From NCBI GenBank assembly GCA_945878845.1, contig CAMCUB010000009.1:39792-103791 (forward strand): a DNA stretch of 64,000 nt, in the 5' to 3' direction. The position numbers and the translations under genes were made by a program. The first letter of the stretch is position 1, and every line of letters starts with the position of its first letter. The notes below the pieces were generated by a model. It did not search any database, was not told the DNA's origin, and saw only the letters and a program-made list of their open reading frames with translations. This stretch comes from Erythrobacter sanguineus (GTDB lineage: Bacteria > Pseudomonadota > Alphaproteobacteria > Sphingomonadales > Sphingomonadaceae). Shown here in pieces: positions 1 to 8,164 of the stretch.

Positions 1-1
1 C

Positions 2-919
2 ATCGCCATGGGCCTGATCCTCGAAGGTGACGAATTCGCCGTCCTCTCGGACATTCTGGGCGATGAAGACCACCTCGGCGACATGGACTTCAAGGTCGCC
101 GGCACCGAGAACGGCATCACCACGATGCAGATGGACATCAAGATCGCCGGCATCACGCAGGAGATCATGGCCAAGGCGCTCGAGCAGGCGAAGGCCGGCC
201 GCATGCACATCCTTGGCGAAATGGCCAAGGCGCTGACCGGTGCCCGCACCGAAGTCAGCAAGCACGCTCCGCGCATCGAGACGATCCAGATCGACAAGTC
301 GAAGATCCGTGACGTCATCGGCACCGGCGGCAAGGTGATCCGCGAGATTGTCGCCGAAACCGGCGCCAAGGTCGACATCGACGATGAAGGCGTGATCAAG
401 ATCTCGTCCAGCAACGTCGACGAGATCGAAGCGGCCAAGAAGTGGATCCTCGGCATCACGCAGGAAGCCGAAGTCGGCAAGATCTATGACGGCAAGGTCG
501 TGAACATCGTCGATTTCGGCGCTTTCGTGAACTTCATGGGCGGCAAGGACGGTCTCGTCCACGTCTCGGAAATGCGCAACGAGCGGGTCGAAAAGCCCAC
601 CGATGTCGTCTCCGAAGGCATGGAAGTGAAGGTCAAGGTGCTCGAGATCGACCAGCGCGGCAAGGTCCGCCTGTCGATGCGCGTCGTCGATCAGGAAACC
701 GGCGCCGAGCTGGAGGACACCCGTCCGCCCCGCGAAGCGCGCGAACCGCGCAGCGGCGGTGACCGCGGTGGTGACCGCGGCGATCGTCGCGGGCCCCGCG
801 GCGGCGGCGACCGTGGTGGTCGCGGCGGTGACCGTGGTGGCCGTGGCGGCGACCGCGGCGGCGACCGCGGCCCGCGCGACAGCGGCCCGGCGGGTCTCCC
901 CGACTTCCTGAAGGACTAA
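2..919 (+). CDS. pnp: Polyribonucleotide nucleotidyltransferase (PNPase), C-terminal part
   Basis: PNPase is a phosphorolytic 3'-5' exoribonuclease of the RNA degradosome. Only the C-terminal ~305 residues lie in the window; the gene enters from the left edge in frame 2. The end of the second RNase PH core is visible, then a KH domain (about visible residues 90-150, with the GTGG loop) and an S1 RNA-binding domain (about 157-228). The last ~60 residues are an Arg/Gly/Asp-rich RGG-type tail built from repeated GGDRGG units, longer and more repetitive than the usual short tail. A strong intrinsic terminator follows 26 bases after the stop. The identity is secure. That the tail contacts RNA or partner proteins is inferred from its composition. 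Confidence 0.97.
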   Translation: MAMGLILEGDEFAVLSDILGDEDHLGDMDFKVAGTENGITTMQMDIKIAGITQEIMAKALEQAKAGRMHILGEMAKALTGARTEVSKHAPRIETIQIDKSKIRDVIGTGGKVIREIVAETGAKVDIDDEGVIKISSSNVDEIEAAKKWILGITQEAEVGKIYDGKVVNIVDFGAFVNFMGGKDGLVHVSEMRNERVEKPTDVVSEGMEVKVKVLEIDQRGKVRLSMRVVDQETGAELEDTRPPREAREPRSGGDRGGDRGDRRGPRGGGDRGGRGGDRGGRGGDRGGDRGPRDSGPAGLPDFLKD

Positions 920-945
920 CCGCCTCTTGCAGGCATGAACAAAAA

Positions 946-980
946 GGCCGCCCGGAGCGATCCGGGCGGCCTTTCCTTTT
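946..980 (+). terminator. Intrinsic terminator after pnp
   Basis: An 11-bp perfect GC-rich stem (GGCCGCCCGGA paired with TCCGGGCGGCC) closes a GCGA tetraloop and is followed by a T-rich run (TTTCCTTTT). A-rich sequence precedes it, so it could also work in reverse for the convergent gene that ends at 998. Confidence 0.93.
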
Positions 981-997
981 GTGCGCCGCCGGGAAGG

Positions 998-2665
998 TCA
1001 GCCGAACAGCATCTCGAGCCCCTTGAGGTGGTTTTCGGCAGCCTGACGCGTCATATCCCGGTACTCGGCAATGGCCTTCTTCACCGGGCCGGCAAAGAAC
1101 CTCGCCGGTTCGGGCAGCTCCTTGAGCTGAAGCTTCTCGATCGCGCCGCCAGCGCTCCTGATTGCCTCGGCCTGCTCGAAGGTCTCCCTGACCATGTGGC
1201 CGAGCACCAGCTGTTCGAGCAGCACATTGTCGAACACCACATCAGGCAGCCGCTTGCGGATGTCCGGAATGAGCTCGCGCTTGACGAGCTTGAGATCGAT
1301 AATGATGTCGATCAGGAACTGCGACACCCAGCACGGCCCCAGCGTGAGGTAGAGATGCTGGCGCAGCGCCTCGCCCAGCTCCAGCACCGGGGCGTCGCGG
1401 TAATATTCCTGGAAGCCGACAGTCTCGAAATGGCTGGTGACGACCGCAGTATGGAAGCACGACGTGCCGAAGCCCGGGGGGCAGAGCCAGACCGCGAGGT
1501 TCTGGAAATAGCGGCTGATCTTCTTCCAGTCATTGGTATTGGCGATCGCGATGTTGTCGATATTGACATCCATCCAGTGGTGCCACGTGCTGTCGGTCGC
1601 CACGCGGCCGACGCCCGCGCGGTGCCCGTCATAGACCGAGATCATCGGGTTGTTGACGCGGGCGGGTTGGTCCAGCTTGGCGAAATTGTAGGGCGGATGC
1701 CCCAGATTGCTGCCGACCGCGATGATCTGCGGCGCAGGCTTGTCGCCGCCGTCGATGGCATCGGGATATTCCGGCTCGGCCTTGAACTTCTTGTCGGCCG
1801 AAAGGTCGGGGTCGGTAACGCACCAGCCTTCGTGGGCGTGATCGGGCATGACGTTGATCGGGCCGAGTTCGGGGTGGCACAGCACCGGGTGCGGGCGCCG
1901 CTTGTAGTGGATGAACGAGATCCGCACCGAGGCATCGGGCAGCCAGGTGATCGGCTGGACCGTCAGGTCACCCTGATGCGCCGTGTTGCCCAAGGGCAGC
2001 GGCCCGCCGGGCGCGCTGGGCTCGTAGGCCGCCGAGGGCGGGCGCAGCGTGTCGATCCGGGTCGGCCCCCCGATGGTCGGAACCCCATCGGCATTGGTCC
2101 AGCGCCGCATGGTGCCGAGCCGGGGAATGCGGTGGCACATCGACGCGCCGAGATAGTGGTGATCGCCCGTGCCGAACAGGCCGCCCTTCTTCGCCGTCAT
2201 CCATTCATCAAGCTTGGTCAGCTCGGCATCGGTGGAGGGGAAATTGCTCGCAGCCATGATCGGGCTGTCATTGGTCGTCCCGTTGTTGTCGGGCTCGAAG
2301 CCGAAGCACCAGATTTGCTCATACTGGTCGATGACGGAGTTGCCGCCATCGGTCATGTCGAAGCGGAAATTGGTGTATTTCGGCTGAGTGGGCGAAGGCG
2401 ACGCGGCCACCGCCGGCGTGCCGAGCCCGCGCTGGGCGATGTCGACCCGGAACCGCAGGCACCCGATCCGGGTGTTGCGGATCAGCTCGATCACGCGCGA
2501 GATGCCGAAGCCGCCCGGCACGGGCGCGACGGCAATGCTGGGGTCAACCACGATCAAGATCCGGGCCGTTCGCACAGGCCGCCACTTCTTCAGCAGTTCC
2601 TTGATCGCCGGATCGAATACCGGGTGAACGAGAAGCTCGGGATCGAATCTTCTAATATCAGGCAT
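998..2665 (-). CDS. Unrecognised conserved-looking protein of 555 residues
   Basis: I do not recognise this family with certainty. The protein has no signal peptide or obvious membrane segment. A Rossmann-like start (RTARILIVVDPSIAV, about residues 33-47) is followed near residues 140-190 by a segment with a Leu-rich helix, then GGLFGTGDHHYLGASM. Later come an HPVLCHPELGPINVMPDH block and a VATDSTWHHWMDVNI block. The order, with a helix before a Gly-rich turn and then a His-rich HHW motif, faintly recalls ThuA-like or class I glutamine-amidotransferase-like folds, but this is a guess. The start has a very good ribosome site (GGAGGAGA, 4 bases before ATG). It is monocistronic and convergent with pnp. 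The 285 bases upstream are unusually AT-rich for the window. Confidence 0.6.
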   Translation of the reverse strand: MPDIRRFDPELLVHPVFDPAIKELLKKWRPVRTARILIVVDPSIAVAPVPGGFGISRVIELIRNTRIGCLRFRVDIAQRGLGTPAVAASPSPTQPKYTNFRFDMTDGGNSVIDQYEQIWCFGFEPDNNGTTNDSPIMAASNFPSTDAELTKLDEWMTAKKGGLFGTGDHHYLGASMCHRIPRLGTMRRWTNADGVPTIGGPTRIDTLRPPSAAYEPSAPGGPLPLGNTAHQGDLTVQPITWLPDASVRISFIHYKRRPHPVLCHPELGPINVMPDHAHEGWCVTDPDLSADKKFKAEPEYPDAIDGGDKPAPQIIAVGSNLGHPPYNFAKLDQPARVNNPMISVYDGHRAGVGRVATDSTWHHWMDVNIDNIAIANTNDWKKISRYFQNLAVWLCPPGFGTSCFHTAVVTSHFETVGFQEYYRDAPVLELGEALRQHLYLTLGPCWVSQFLIDIIIDLKLVKRELIPDIRKRLPDVVFDNVLLEQLVLGHMVRETFEQAEAIRSAGGAIEKLQLKELPEPARFFAGPVKKAIAEYRDMTRQAAENHLKGLEMLFG

Positions 2666-2949
2666 GTCTTTCTCCTCCAGTCACACAATACAAATCGCGA
2701 GTGGATTACTATTAATCCTCGCGGGTATTTTAGCTAAAATGTCTTATTTATGTTGTGACTAGAGTAGGATAGAGAGTCGCGGTCATAAGAATTGTAGAAT
2801 TTGCGCAATTCTTTTTGTAGATTCGCGACAATCACTGCGGTCATTCGAAAGGAGGGGCGACGGCGGTCGTCCGAGCGCCGCGACAGGCGGGACTGCGGGG
2901 TAGCCATTCGGGCTCTTCCCTTATCGCAGGTGACGGCTAGAAGCGCGGC

Positions 2950-3630
2950 ATGCTCCAGCGCGAACTGATCGACACCACGCATATCGAGGACGGGGTCACC
3001 CTCGAACTCTACACCCATGCGGGCCACTTCATGATCGTGATGGGGCGCAACGAGCTGATGAGCACGCGGATGCGCTTTTCGGAGGAGCAGCTCGCCGACC
3101 TCACTTTGGACCGGTTGGGCAAGGACAATGCGCGCATCCTGATCGGCGGCTACGGCATGGGCTTCACCTATCGCGCAGCCGCCGCCAAGCTCGGCGCCAA
3201 GGCGCAGATCGTGGTCGCGGAGATTTCCGAGGCGATCATCGATTGGGCCAAAGGGCCGATGGCGGCGCTGACGGGGGAGGGCCTCGCCGACCCGCGCCTT
3301 GACCTGAAAATCTGCGACGTCGCTGCCCTCATTGACGACGCCAATGACGGCACCTGCGCCAAGTTCGATGCGATCCTGCTCGACGTCGACAACGGCCCCG
3401 ACGGGATCGTGCGCGATGCCAATAACCGCATCTATTCGCGCACCGGCCTTGCCAAGGCCCGCGACGCGCTGAAACCCGGCGGCATTCTGGCGGTGTGGTC
3501 AGCCGGGCCCGACCCTGCCTTCCGCAAGCGGCTCTATGATACGGGGCTCACGGTGACCGAGTGGAACGTCCGCTCGCGCCCTAACAACAAGGGCGCGCAT
3601 CACATCATCTGGTTCGCTCAGAAGTCGTAG
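2950..3630 (+). CDS. Spermidine synthase-like SAM-dependent methyltransferase
   Basis: This 226-residue protein has a class I methyltransferase fold related to spermidine synthases. A Gly-rich motif I (ILIGGYGMGFTYR, about residues 62-75), an acidic motif II (VVAEISEAIIDWA) and a DAILLDVDNGPD strand at about 140-151 are visible. Small SpeE-like proteins of this type often lack polyamine synthase activity, so the substrate is unknown. No strong Shine-Dalgarno sequence precedes the chosen ATG. Its last 13 bases overlap the convergent DUF481 gene. Confidence 0.78.
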   Translation: MLQRELIDTTHIEDGVTLELYTHAGHFMIVMGRNELMSTRMRFSEEQLADLTLDRLGKDNARILIGGYGMGFTYRAAAAKLGAKAQIVVAEISEAIIDWAKGPMAALTGEGLADPRLDLKICDVAALIDDANDGTCAKFDAILLDVDNGPDGIVRDANNRIYSRTGLAKARDALKPGGILAVWSAGPDPAFRKRLYDTGLTVTEWNVRSRPNNKGAHHIIWFAQKS

Positions 3631-4574
3631 ATCAGCGTCACCCGGCTCAGTGTGTCGGTTTGCACCGCGCCCGGCGCCGGGTTGCTGTCATATTCGACCG
3701 CGTAGGAAAACCGCGCCTTCAGCTTCTTCGCGATCGCCGCATCGAGCCCGGTGACGAGGTCGATCGAGGTGTTGCGCGAATCGATGATCGCGATCGCGGA
3801 GCCCCCCGTCTCGGCGACGGCGTTGGTGTCCTGCGTCAGTTTGATCCGGTTGGTGATCTGCCAGTCAAAATCGAGCGCGATGAGCCCGGCGATGCGGTCC
3901 TCGCTGCGGCCGTCGGTGAACTCGGTGACGCGGTAGGCGGGGCCCGCCTTCAGTGAGAGCTGGACGGCTTTGCCCTTGATCGCCTGATAGCCCATTCCGC
4001 CCGAAATCGCGTAGCGCGCATCGAACCCCTGGAAGCGGTCGGCCTCGTACTGGGCGAGCGCATAGACGTAGAAATTGTCCGACACGTTCAGATTGGGCTC
4101 GTAGCGCGCGAGGAATTGCTCGCGCGTCGTCACTCCGCCGGCGCGCTGGTAATCGGCGCGGCCCGTGAGCCGGTGGCGCCACTTGATCCCCTGCCGGTCG
4201 AGCGAGAGTGCGGCGGTGAAGCCGGTGTTGGAGGTGTTGCCGGTCGAGCGGAACCCGCCGAGTTCGCCCCGGCCGCTCCAATTGTCGAAGAGGTCGGCCT
4301 CGCGCAGGGCGGCGAGCTTGGCCTCTTCCTCGGCCTTCTTGCGCGCCGCGAGCGCGGTGTCGAAATGAGCGACGATGGCGTCGATCTCGGCGGTGTCAGC
4401 CGGGTTGGTCTGGCGCGCAATCTCGGCGATGGTGCGCACCTTGCCCTCGTCGCCGGTGGCAATCGCGGCGTCGATCATCGCACGCACCGGCTCGGGCAGT
4501 TCGGCGAGGGCGGGCGGGGCGGCGCAGAGCAGGCCGGCGGCAATGGCAATGCTGGCGATGCGTTCCGCACTCAT
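3618..4574 (-). CDS. DUF481 family outer-membrane protein (YdiY-like)
   Basis: I start this protein at the second in-frame Met (318 residues) because AGGGAG lies 7 bases upstream and the next residues form a signal peptide (MSAERIASIAIAAGLLCAAPPALA). A short charged, coiled region around residues 75-100 leads into a DUF481 beta-barrel with alternating hydrophobic strands such as GRGELGGFRSTGNTSNTGF and a C-terminal LIYDF ending, where an aromatic last residue is typical of outer-membrane proteins. The family is annotated as salt-induced outer-membrane protein, but its physiological role is not established. It appears monocistronic. Confidence 0.85.
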   Translation of the reverse strand: MSAERIASIAIAAGLLCAAPPALAELPEPVRAMIDAAIATGDEGKVRTIAEIARQTNPADTAEIDAIVAHFDTALAARKKAEEEAKLAALREADLFDNWSGRGELGGFRSTGNTSNTGFTAALSLDRQGIKWRHRLTGRADYQRAGGVTTREQFLARYEPNLNVSDNFYVYALAQYEADRFQGFDARYAISGGMGYQAIKGKAVQLSLKAGPAYRVTEFTDGRSEDRIAGLIALDFDWQITNRIKLTQDTNAVAETGGSAIAIIDSRNTSIDLVTGLDAAIAKKLKARFSYAVEYDSNPAPGAVQTDTLSRVTLIYDF

Positions 4575-4650
4575 GGTAGCGCTCCCTTCGGCTCGGCCCT
4601 GCATAGCGAGACGAACCGGGCGAGGGCAAGTCTTGCGACGCGCATCTGAG

Positions 4651-4793
4651 GAAAGTGCTTTCCTACAGACCCTTGCTTGGGGCAGCTTGCAGGAATGCCC
4701 GCTCGCAGCCCTTCTCGCCCCGCTACGGTCCCTTGCGAGGGAGCCGTGCGCGAGGAGAGAATTTTGCCTTTATACTGTGTCTCATGTGTCTCC
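4651..4793 (+). repeat. Intergenic repeat element, copy 1
   Basis: This ~143-bp intergenic stretch shares both ends with an inverted copy at 46677-46810. The left end contains GCTTTCCTACAGAC (4657-4670). The right end contains GTGTCTCATGTGTCTCC (4777-4793). The middle is diverged but has a GCAGCCCTT-rich core in both copies. The two end motifs fall in different reading frames relative to each other, so the conservation is not that of a protein. A TTTTGCC..TATACT promoter-like pair sits just before the right end in this copy. The function is unknown. Confidence 0.6.
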
Positions 4794-4865
4794 TATTTCA
4801 GCCTCGCGGGCGCGAAGCTGAACGGGAGCACCGGCGACTCGGAGGCCGCGAACTCAGCGGACGCC

Positions 4866-5576
4866 TTAGCGGACTCTGGGCCCGCCGAAGGGCAGCGGCG
4901 GGGGCGGGCGGCGCACACCGCGCGGCAGCTGCGCCTGGTAGGCGCGGCCGCAATGCTCGACGCAATAGGGGAAGCCGGGGTTCACCTGCTCACCGCAGAA
5001 GTGGAAGTCGGGCTCGCCCGGGTGGCCCATCGGCCAACGGCACACCTTGTCCGACAGATCGAGCAGGCTGGTCTTGCCGGCGATCTCGGCGCTCGGCTTG
5101 GCGGGCACCAGACGGCGCGGCGGAGCGGGCGGGATCGGGGCCTGCTGGTCGCCCGGGCCCTGACGCAGGAAGCCGCCGGGGCCGACCGAGACGATCTTGG
5201 GGAGGTTCTCGGGCGGCGGGGCAGGGGCGGCGCCGTCAGCCGCAGCAGGCTCGGCGCGCGGCGCGGGGGCCGCAGCACGCGGGGCAGGGCGCTCGGCGGC
5301 CTCGACCGGCGCACGCTCGGGCACTTCGGCGGGCGCGCGGGGCGCAGCGGCCGGTGCGGGCGCGGCCGGCTTCTTGGCAGCGGGAGCGGCGGCAGCGGGC
5401 TTCTTCTTCTCGTTCGCCTTGACCGGGGACGGGCGCGCCTTGAGGCCGAGGCGATGCGCCTTGCCGATCACCGCGTTGCGGCTGACCCCGCCCAGTTCGG
5501 TGGCAATCTCGCTGGCAGTCGCGCCGCCTTCCCACATCTTCCTGAGCGTTGCGATGCGCTCGTCTGTCCAGCTCAT
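4866..5576 (-). CDS. gcrA: GcrA cell-cycle regulator
   Basis: GcrA binds sigma70-RNA polymerase and activates promoters carrying methylated GANTC sites in alphaproteobacteria. The N-terminal DNA-binding domain (residues 1-45) is a close match to the family: MSWTDERIATLRKMWEGG, then a helix-turn-helix ending in SRNAVIGKAHRLGL. An Ala/Pro/Lys-rich linker (about 50-150) follows. The C-terminal sigma-interacting module carries CRWPMGHP and a Cys cluster (FCGEQ..YCVEHC). At 236 residues it is longer than the ~170 of Caulobacter GcrA, owing to the linker. The gene stands alone, divergent from the ABC permease. Confidence 0.95.
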   Translation of the reverse strand: MSWTDERIATLRKMWEGGATASEIATELGGVSRNAVIGKAHRLGLKARPSPVKANEKKKPAAAAPAAKKPAAPAPAAAPRAPAEVPERAPVEAAERPAPRAAAPAPRAEPAAADGAAPAPPPENLPKIVSVGPGGFLRQGPGDQQAPIPPAPPRRLVPAKPSAEIAGKTSLLDLSDKVCRWPMGHPGEPDFHFCGEQVNPGFPYCVEHCGRAYQAQLPRGVRRPPPPLPFGGPRVR

Positions 5577-5652
5577 AGTGATCTACCTGTTCCTGTGTGC
5601 CCAAGGAGGGGCGCCGGGTGCTTGTCAGCGGCGAGGGCCCAGCCTAGGCATC

Positions 5653-6561
5653 ATGCCCATGGCTGACAACGCAACTGCAAACCCCTCCGGCAATGCCGCT
5701 CCCGTGACGGATGTGACGGCTGATGACAAGACCGGCGGGAGCTTCCGGTTCACCCCGCGTGGGCAACCCGTGATCATCGGGGTCAATCGCGTGGGGCTCT
5801 CGGCCCTCTATATGAAGGAGGTGCGGCGGTTTCTCAAGGTCCAGACGCAGACGATCTGGGCTCCGGCCTTCACAACGCTGCTGTTTCTGGTGATTTTCAC
5901 GGTCGCACTGGGCCGTGAGGGCCGCGAAGTGCTGGGCGTGCCCTTCGCCACCTTCGTCGCGCCGGGCCTGATCGTGATGGCGATGATGCAGAACGCCTTT
6001 GCCAATTCGAGCTTCTCGCTGCTGTCGGGCAAGATGCAGGGGACGATCATCGACCTGTTGATGCCGCCGCTGTCCTCGGGCGAGCTGATGGCGGGGATCC
6101 TTGCCGCCGCCGTCACCCGCGCGGTGCTGGTGGGCTTTGCGGTCGCGCTCGCCATGGCGCTGTGGCCGGGGGTGTCGCTGGCGCCTGCGCACCTCTGGGC
6201 GATTGTGTGGTTCGGGCTGATGGGGGCGCTGCTGCTGGCGACCATCGGCCTTGCGACCTCGATCTGGGCCGAGAAGTTCGATCACAACGCTGCCGTCACC
6301 AACTTCATCATCGCGCCGCTCTCGCTGCTGTCGGGCACCTTCTACACCATCGAGAACCTCCACGGGGTGTTCCAGACGGTGAGCCGCTTGAACCCGTTCT
6401 TCTATGTGATCTCGGGCTTCCGCTATGGCTTCCTTGGCCAAAGCGACATGGGGGACGCTGCGCATGTGGCGGCGGCGGGCGCGGGGCTGCTTGTGCTCAA
6501 TGGCGTGCTGGCGGCGGGCGTCTATGCGCTCCTTCGCAGCGGCTGGAAGCTCAAGAGCTGA
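5653..6561 (+). CDS. ABC-2 type transporter permease
   Basis: The reading frame is open much further upstream, but the start is placed at 5653 because everything before it overlaps gcrA. A hydrophilic N-terminus of ~50 residues is followed by six hydrophobic segments typical of ABC2_membrane permeases (YadH/NodJ type), with the conserved LSGTFYTIENL and NPFFYVISGFRYG blocks near the C-terminus. It should pair with an ABC ATPase, but no ATPase gene lies next to it here. The transported substrate cannot be told. Its stop overlaps the convergent gene at 6551 by 11 bases. Confidence 0.88.
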   Translation: MPMADNATANPSGNAAPVTDVTADDKTGGSFRFTPRGQPVIIGVNRVGLSALYMKEVRRFLKVQTQTIWAPAFTTLLFLVIFTVALGREGREVLGVPFATFVAPGLIVMAMMQNAFANSSFSLLSGKMQGTIIDLLMPPLSSGELMAGILAAAVTRAVLVGFAVALAMALWPGVSLAPAHLWAIVWFGLMGALLLATIGLATSIWAEKFDHNAAVTNFIIAPLSLLSGTFYTIENLHGVFQTVSRLNPFFYVISGFRYGFLGQSDMGDAAHVAAAGAGLLVLNGVLAAGVYALLRSGWKLKS

Positions 6562-7171
6562 GCGCGGCGGCGGGCCCGGCGGGCAGGGCGCCCGACGCGA
6601 GCCGCTCGATAGCCGCGCCTGCGCCGGAAACCTCGGCTACGGGGCTGATGTCAAAATACTCGGTCTGCCGGTCGCCGTCGCTGTCGCGTCCGATCCGCAC
6701 CGTGAGCCGCAGCCAGCCCGAGCCGTCGTGCCGCTCCCGGCGTTGGGCCGGGCCGACGCGGTCGGCGGGGACGGTGTCGATGGTGAGGTCGCGTCCGATC
6801 GCGAGCTTCAGCACACGCTTTGCGGTGACGACATACAGCACCCGCCCACGCTCCCACAGCGGGACGAAGGGCCGCGAGAGCATCCACGCGCCGACCGCGA
6901 CGAAGGGGACGCCGAACAGCGGGAACGCCCAGGCGACAAGCCCCACGTCCTCGACCCCGCCGTGCGCGACTGCGGTGGCGGCGATGCCCGTCCAGGCGAG
7001 CGCGAACGCCGTCCATGGCACTGCGAAGATATAAGACAGGAAGTGCTTGGGATCGATCTGCGCCAGCTGCCAGCCGTGCCATTCGACGGTCTCGCCCGCT
7101 TGCAACTCGCGCTCGAGCGCCAGCCGGAGCCGGGCCATTGCGGTGTTGTCGGGTTGCTGCTGATCGACCAT
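6551..7171 (-). CDS. Membrane protein with PH-like domain, function unknown
   Basis: The 206-residue protein begins with a hydrophilic stretch (ELQAGETVEWHGW), has two transmembrane segments (about residues 42-65 and 78-98), and then a soluble domain with YVVTAKRVLKLAIGRDLTIDTVPADRVG. The strand-turn-strand pattern with an xVTxxRxL motif after two membrane spans is characteristic of bacterial PH (YdbS/YdbT-like) proteins. This is assignment by pattern only. The gene is convergent with the ABC permease. A short spacer separates it from hspQ upstream on the same strand, so the two could be co-transcribed. Confidence 0.65.
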   Translation of the reverse strand: MVDQQQPDNTAMARLRLALERELQAGETVEWHGWQLAQIDPKHFLSYIFAVPWTAFALAWTGIAATAVAHGGVEDVGLVAWAFPLFGVPFVAVGAWMLSRPFVPLWERGRVLYVVTAKRVLKLAIGRDLTIDTVPADRVGPAQRRERHDGSGWLRLTVRIGRDSDGDRQTEYFDISPVAEVSGAGAAIERLASGALPAGPAAALSS

Positions 7172-7198
7172 GCCCCGCCTTCTAGCAGGGCAAGGTTG

Positions 7199-7579
7199 TC
7201 AATGTGTGAGCGAGGCTCTCATCCGGTAGCGACCATCCTTGAAGCTGTCGAACAGCTGGCGCACCGTCGGGTGATCGACCGGGCCGCCTTCCGCATCGGC
7301 GACAAGGTTGCCCTGGCTTACATAGGCGACGTAGGACGAATCCTCGTTCTCGGCGAGCAGGTGGTAGAAGGGCTGGTCGCGCCGCGGGCGGATGTCCTCG
7401 GGGATCGACTGGTACCACTCTTCGGAATTGGCGAAGACCGGGTCGATGTCGAAGACCACACCGCGGAAGGCGAGCAGGCGGTGGCGGACCACATCGCCGA
7501 TCCCGAAGCGGGCGCGGGTCTGGCGCGGCGCGATGATCGTGCGTCCGGCCTGGCTCGAGAAGAACTCTGCACGTTCCAT
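7199..7579 (-). CDS. hspQ: HspQ/YccV-type hemimethylated-DNA-binding or heat-shock protein
   Basis: The core RFGIGDVVRHRLLAFRGVVFDIDPVFANSEEWY and the QPFYHLLAENEDSSYVAYVSQGNLV block are diagnostic of the HspQ (YccV) family. In enterobacteria HspQ is a specificity factor for Lon protease and affects DnaA stability. The 126-residue protein has ~20 extra N-terminal residues compared with the ~105-residue enterobacterial form. A TTG codon three codons further upstream (7588) has a better-spaced AAAGG, so the start is not certain. Confidence 0.88.
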   Translation of the reverse strand: MERAEFFSSQAGRTIIAPRQTRARFGIGDVVRHRLLAFRGVVFDIDPVFANSEEWYQSIPEDIRPRRDQPFYHLLAENEDSSYVAYVSQGNLVADAEGGPVDHPTVRQLFDSFKDGRYRMRASLTH

Positions 7580-7760
7580 GGGCGGCAATATGGACCTTTA
7601 CCTGCCCAAAACAAGCACTCTGGATCAAGCCGTGCCGGATATGCCCGCATTTTGTGCGCCCGCCCCTCTTGGCAAGGCCGAAACCTTGGGCTAACGGGCG
7701 CGCTCCCTGACGCCCGCCGCCTATCGACCAGACGGCCCAGACACGCGCGACAGGCCTCGC

Positions 7761-7850
7761 GGAGAGGTGGCAGAGTGGTCGAATGCGCCGCACTCGAAAT
7801 GCGGTTTACCGGCAACGGTAACGTGGGTTCGAATCCCACCCTCTCCGCCA
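7761..7850 (+). tRNA. tRNA-Ser (anticodon CGA), CCA encoded
   Basis: A 90-base class II tRNA with acceptor stem GGAGAGG paired with CCTCTCC, anticodon stem-loop CCGCA-CTCGAAA-TGCGG giving anticodon CGA, a long variable arm (TACCGGCAACGGTA), and a T arm (GTGGG-TTCGAAT-CCCAC). The 3' CCA is encoded. A possible island begins just downstream. Confidence 0.97.
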
Positions 7851-8164
7851 ATATGCATTGTTTTATATGATTAAAATTCCAAAAATGCGGCGTTTTACCA
7901 TAAGCGCTCCCTAAAAGAGGTCTGGCTTGAATGGGTCATCCCTTCGCGGTTCAGTGGCTAAATCAATGGGCCACACGCTATCCCAGCCGCTTCGCTTCGA
8001 TTATCGATTTTGACCACGCCCTACCCCCCGGGGTGGGGCCGAGAGCGACCTGACTGTCGCGGGCTGACCCCGCGAGAAATTTTTTTGCAGATGAACTGGA
8101 AAATCCGAACCGGCCCGGCTTATCCGCAAACGGGGGCTATGCCCGTGGAAATGTGGTGTTTGTC
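7851..8164 (+). other. Gap downstream of tRNA-Ser with no recognisable gene
   Basis: This 314-base stretch starts AT-rich (TTTTATATGATTAAAATTCC) and is unlike the flanking GC-rich DNA. It holds a 40-codon open frame (7931-8053) and another short frame covering 7885-7960. Neither matches anything I know, and neither has a convincing ribosome site. A C-rich/G-rich run (CCCCCCGGGGTGGGG) lies at about 8024-8038. I see no duplicated tRNA 3' end that would prove integration. Confidence 0.5.

Noticed and set aside
740..890. Short tandem repeats possibly a CRISPR or satellite
   Set aside because: They are in frame in pnp and code for the RGG tail; there are no spacers of constant length.
935..2737. 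A 600-residue open frame on the plus strand
   Set aside because: It is the antisense shadow of the gene at 998-2665, starts inside the pnp terminator region and has a composition of Arg/Asp/Gly/Ala typical of reverse frames in GC-rich DNA.
4375..4821. Shared reading frame with a TVSHVSP ending in both intergenic repeat copies, taken for a small gene
   Set aside because: The conserved left and right ends fall in different frames in copy 1, so the conservation is at the nucleotide level.
7931..8053. A 40-codon frame downstream of tRNA-Ser, possible integrase or transposase remnant
   Set aside because: The peptide has no motif of any recombinase known to me and no ribosome site, and there is no att duplication. 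Kept only as part of the gap description.
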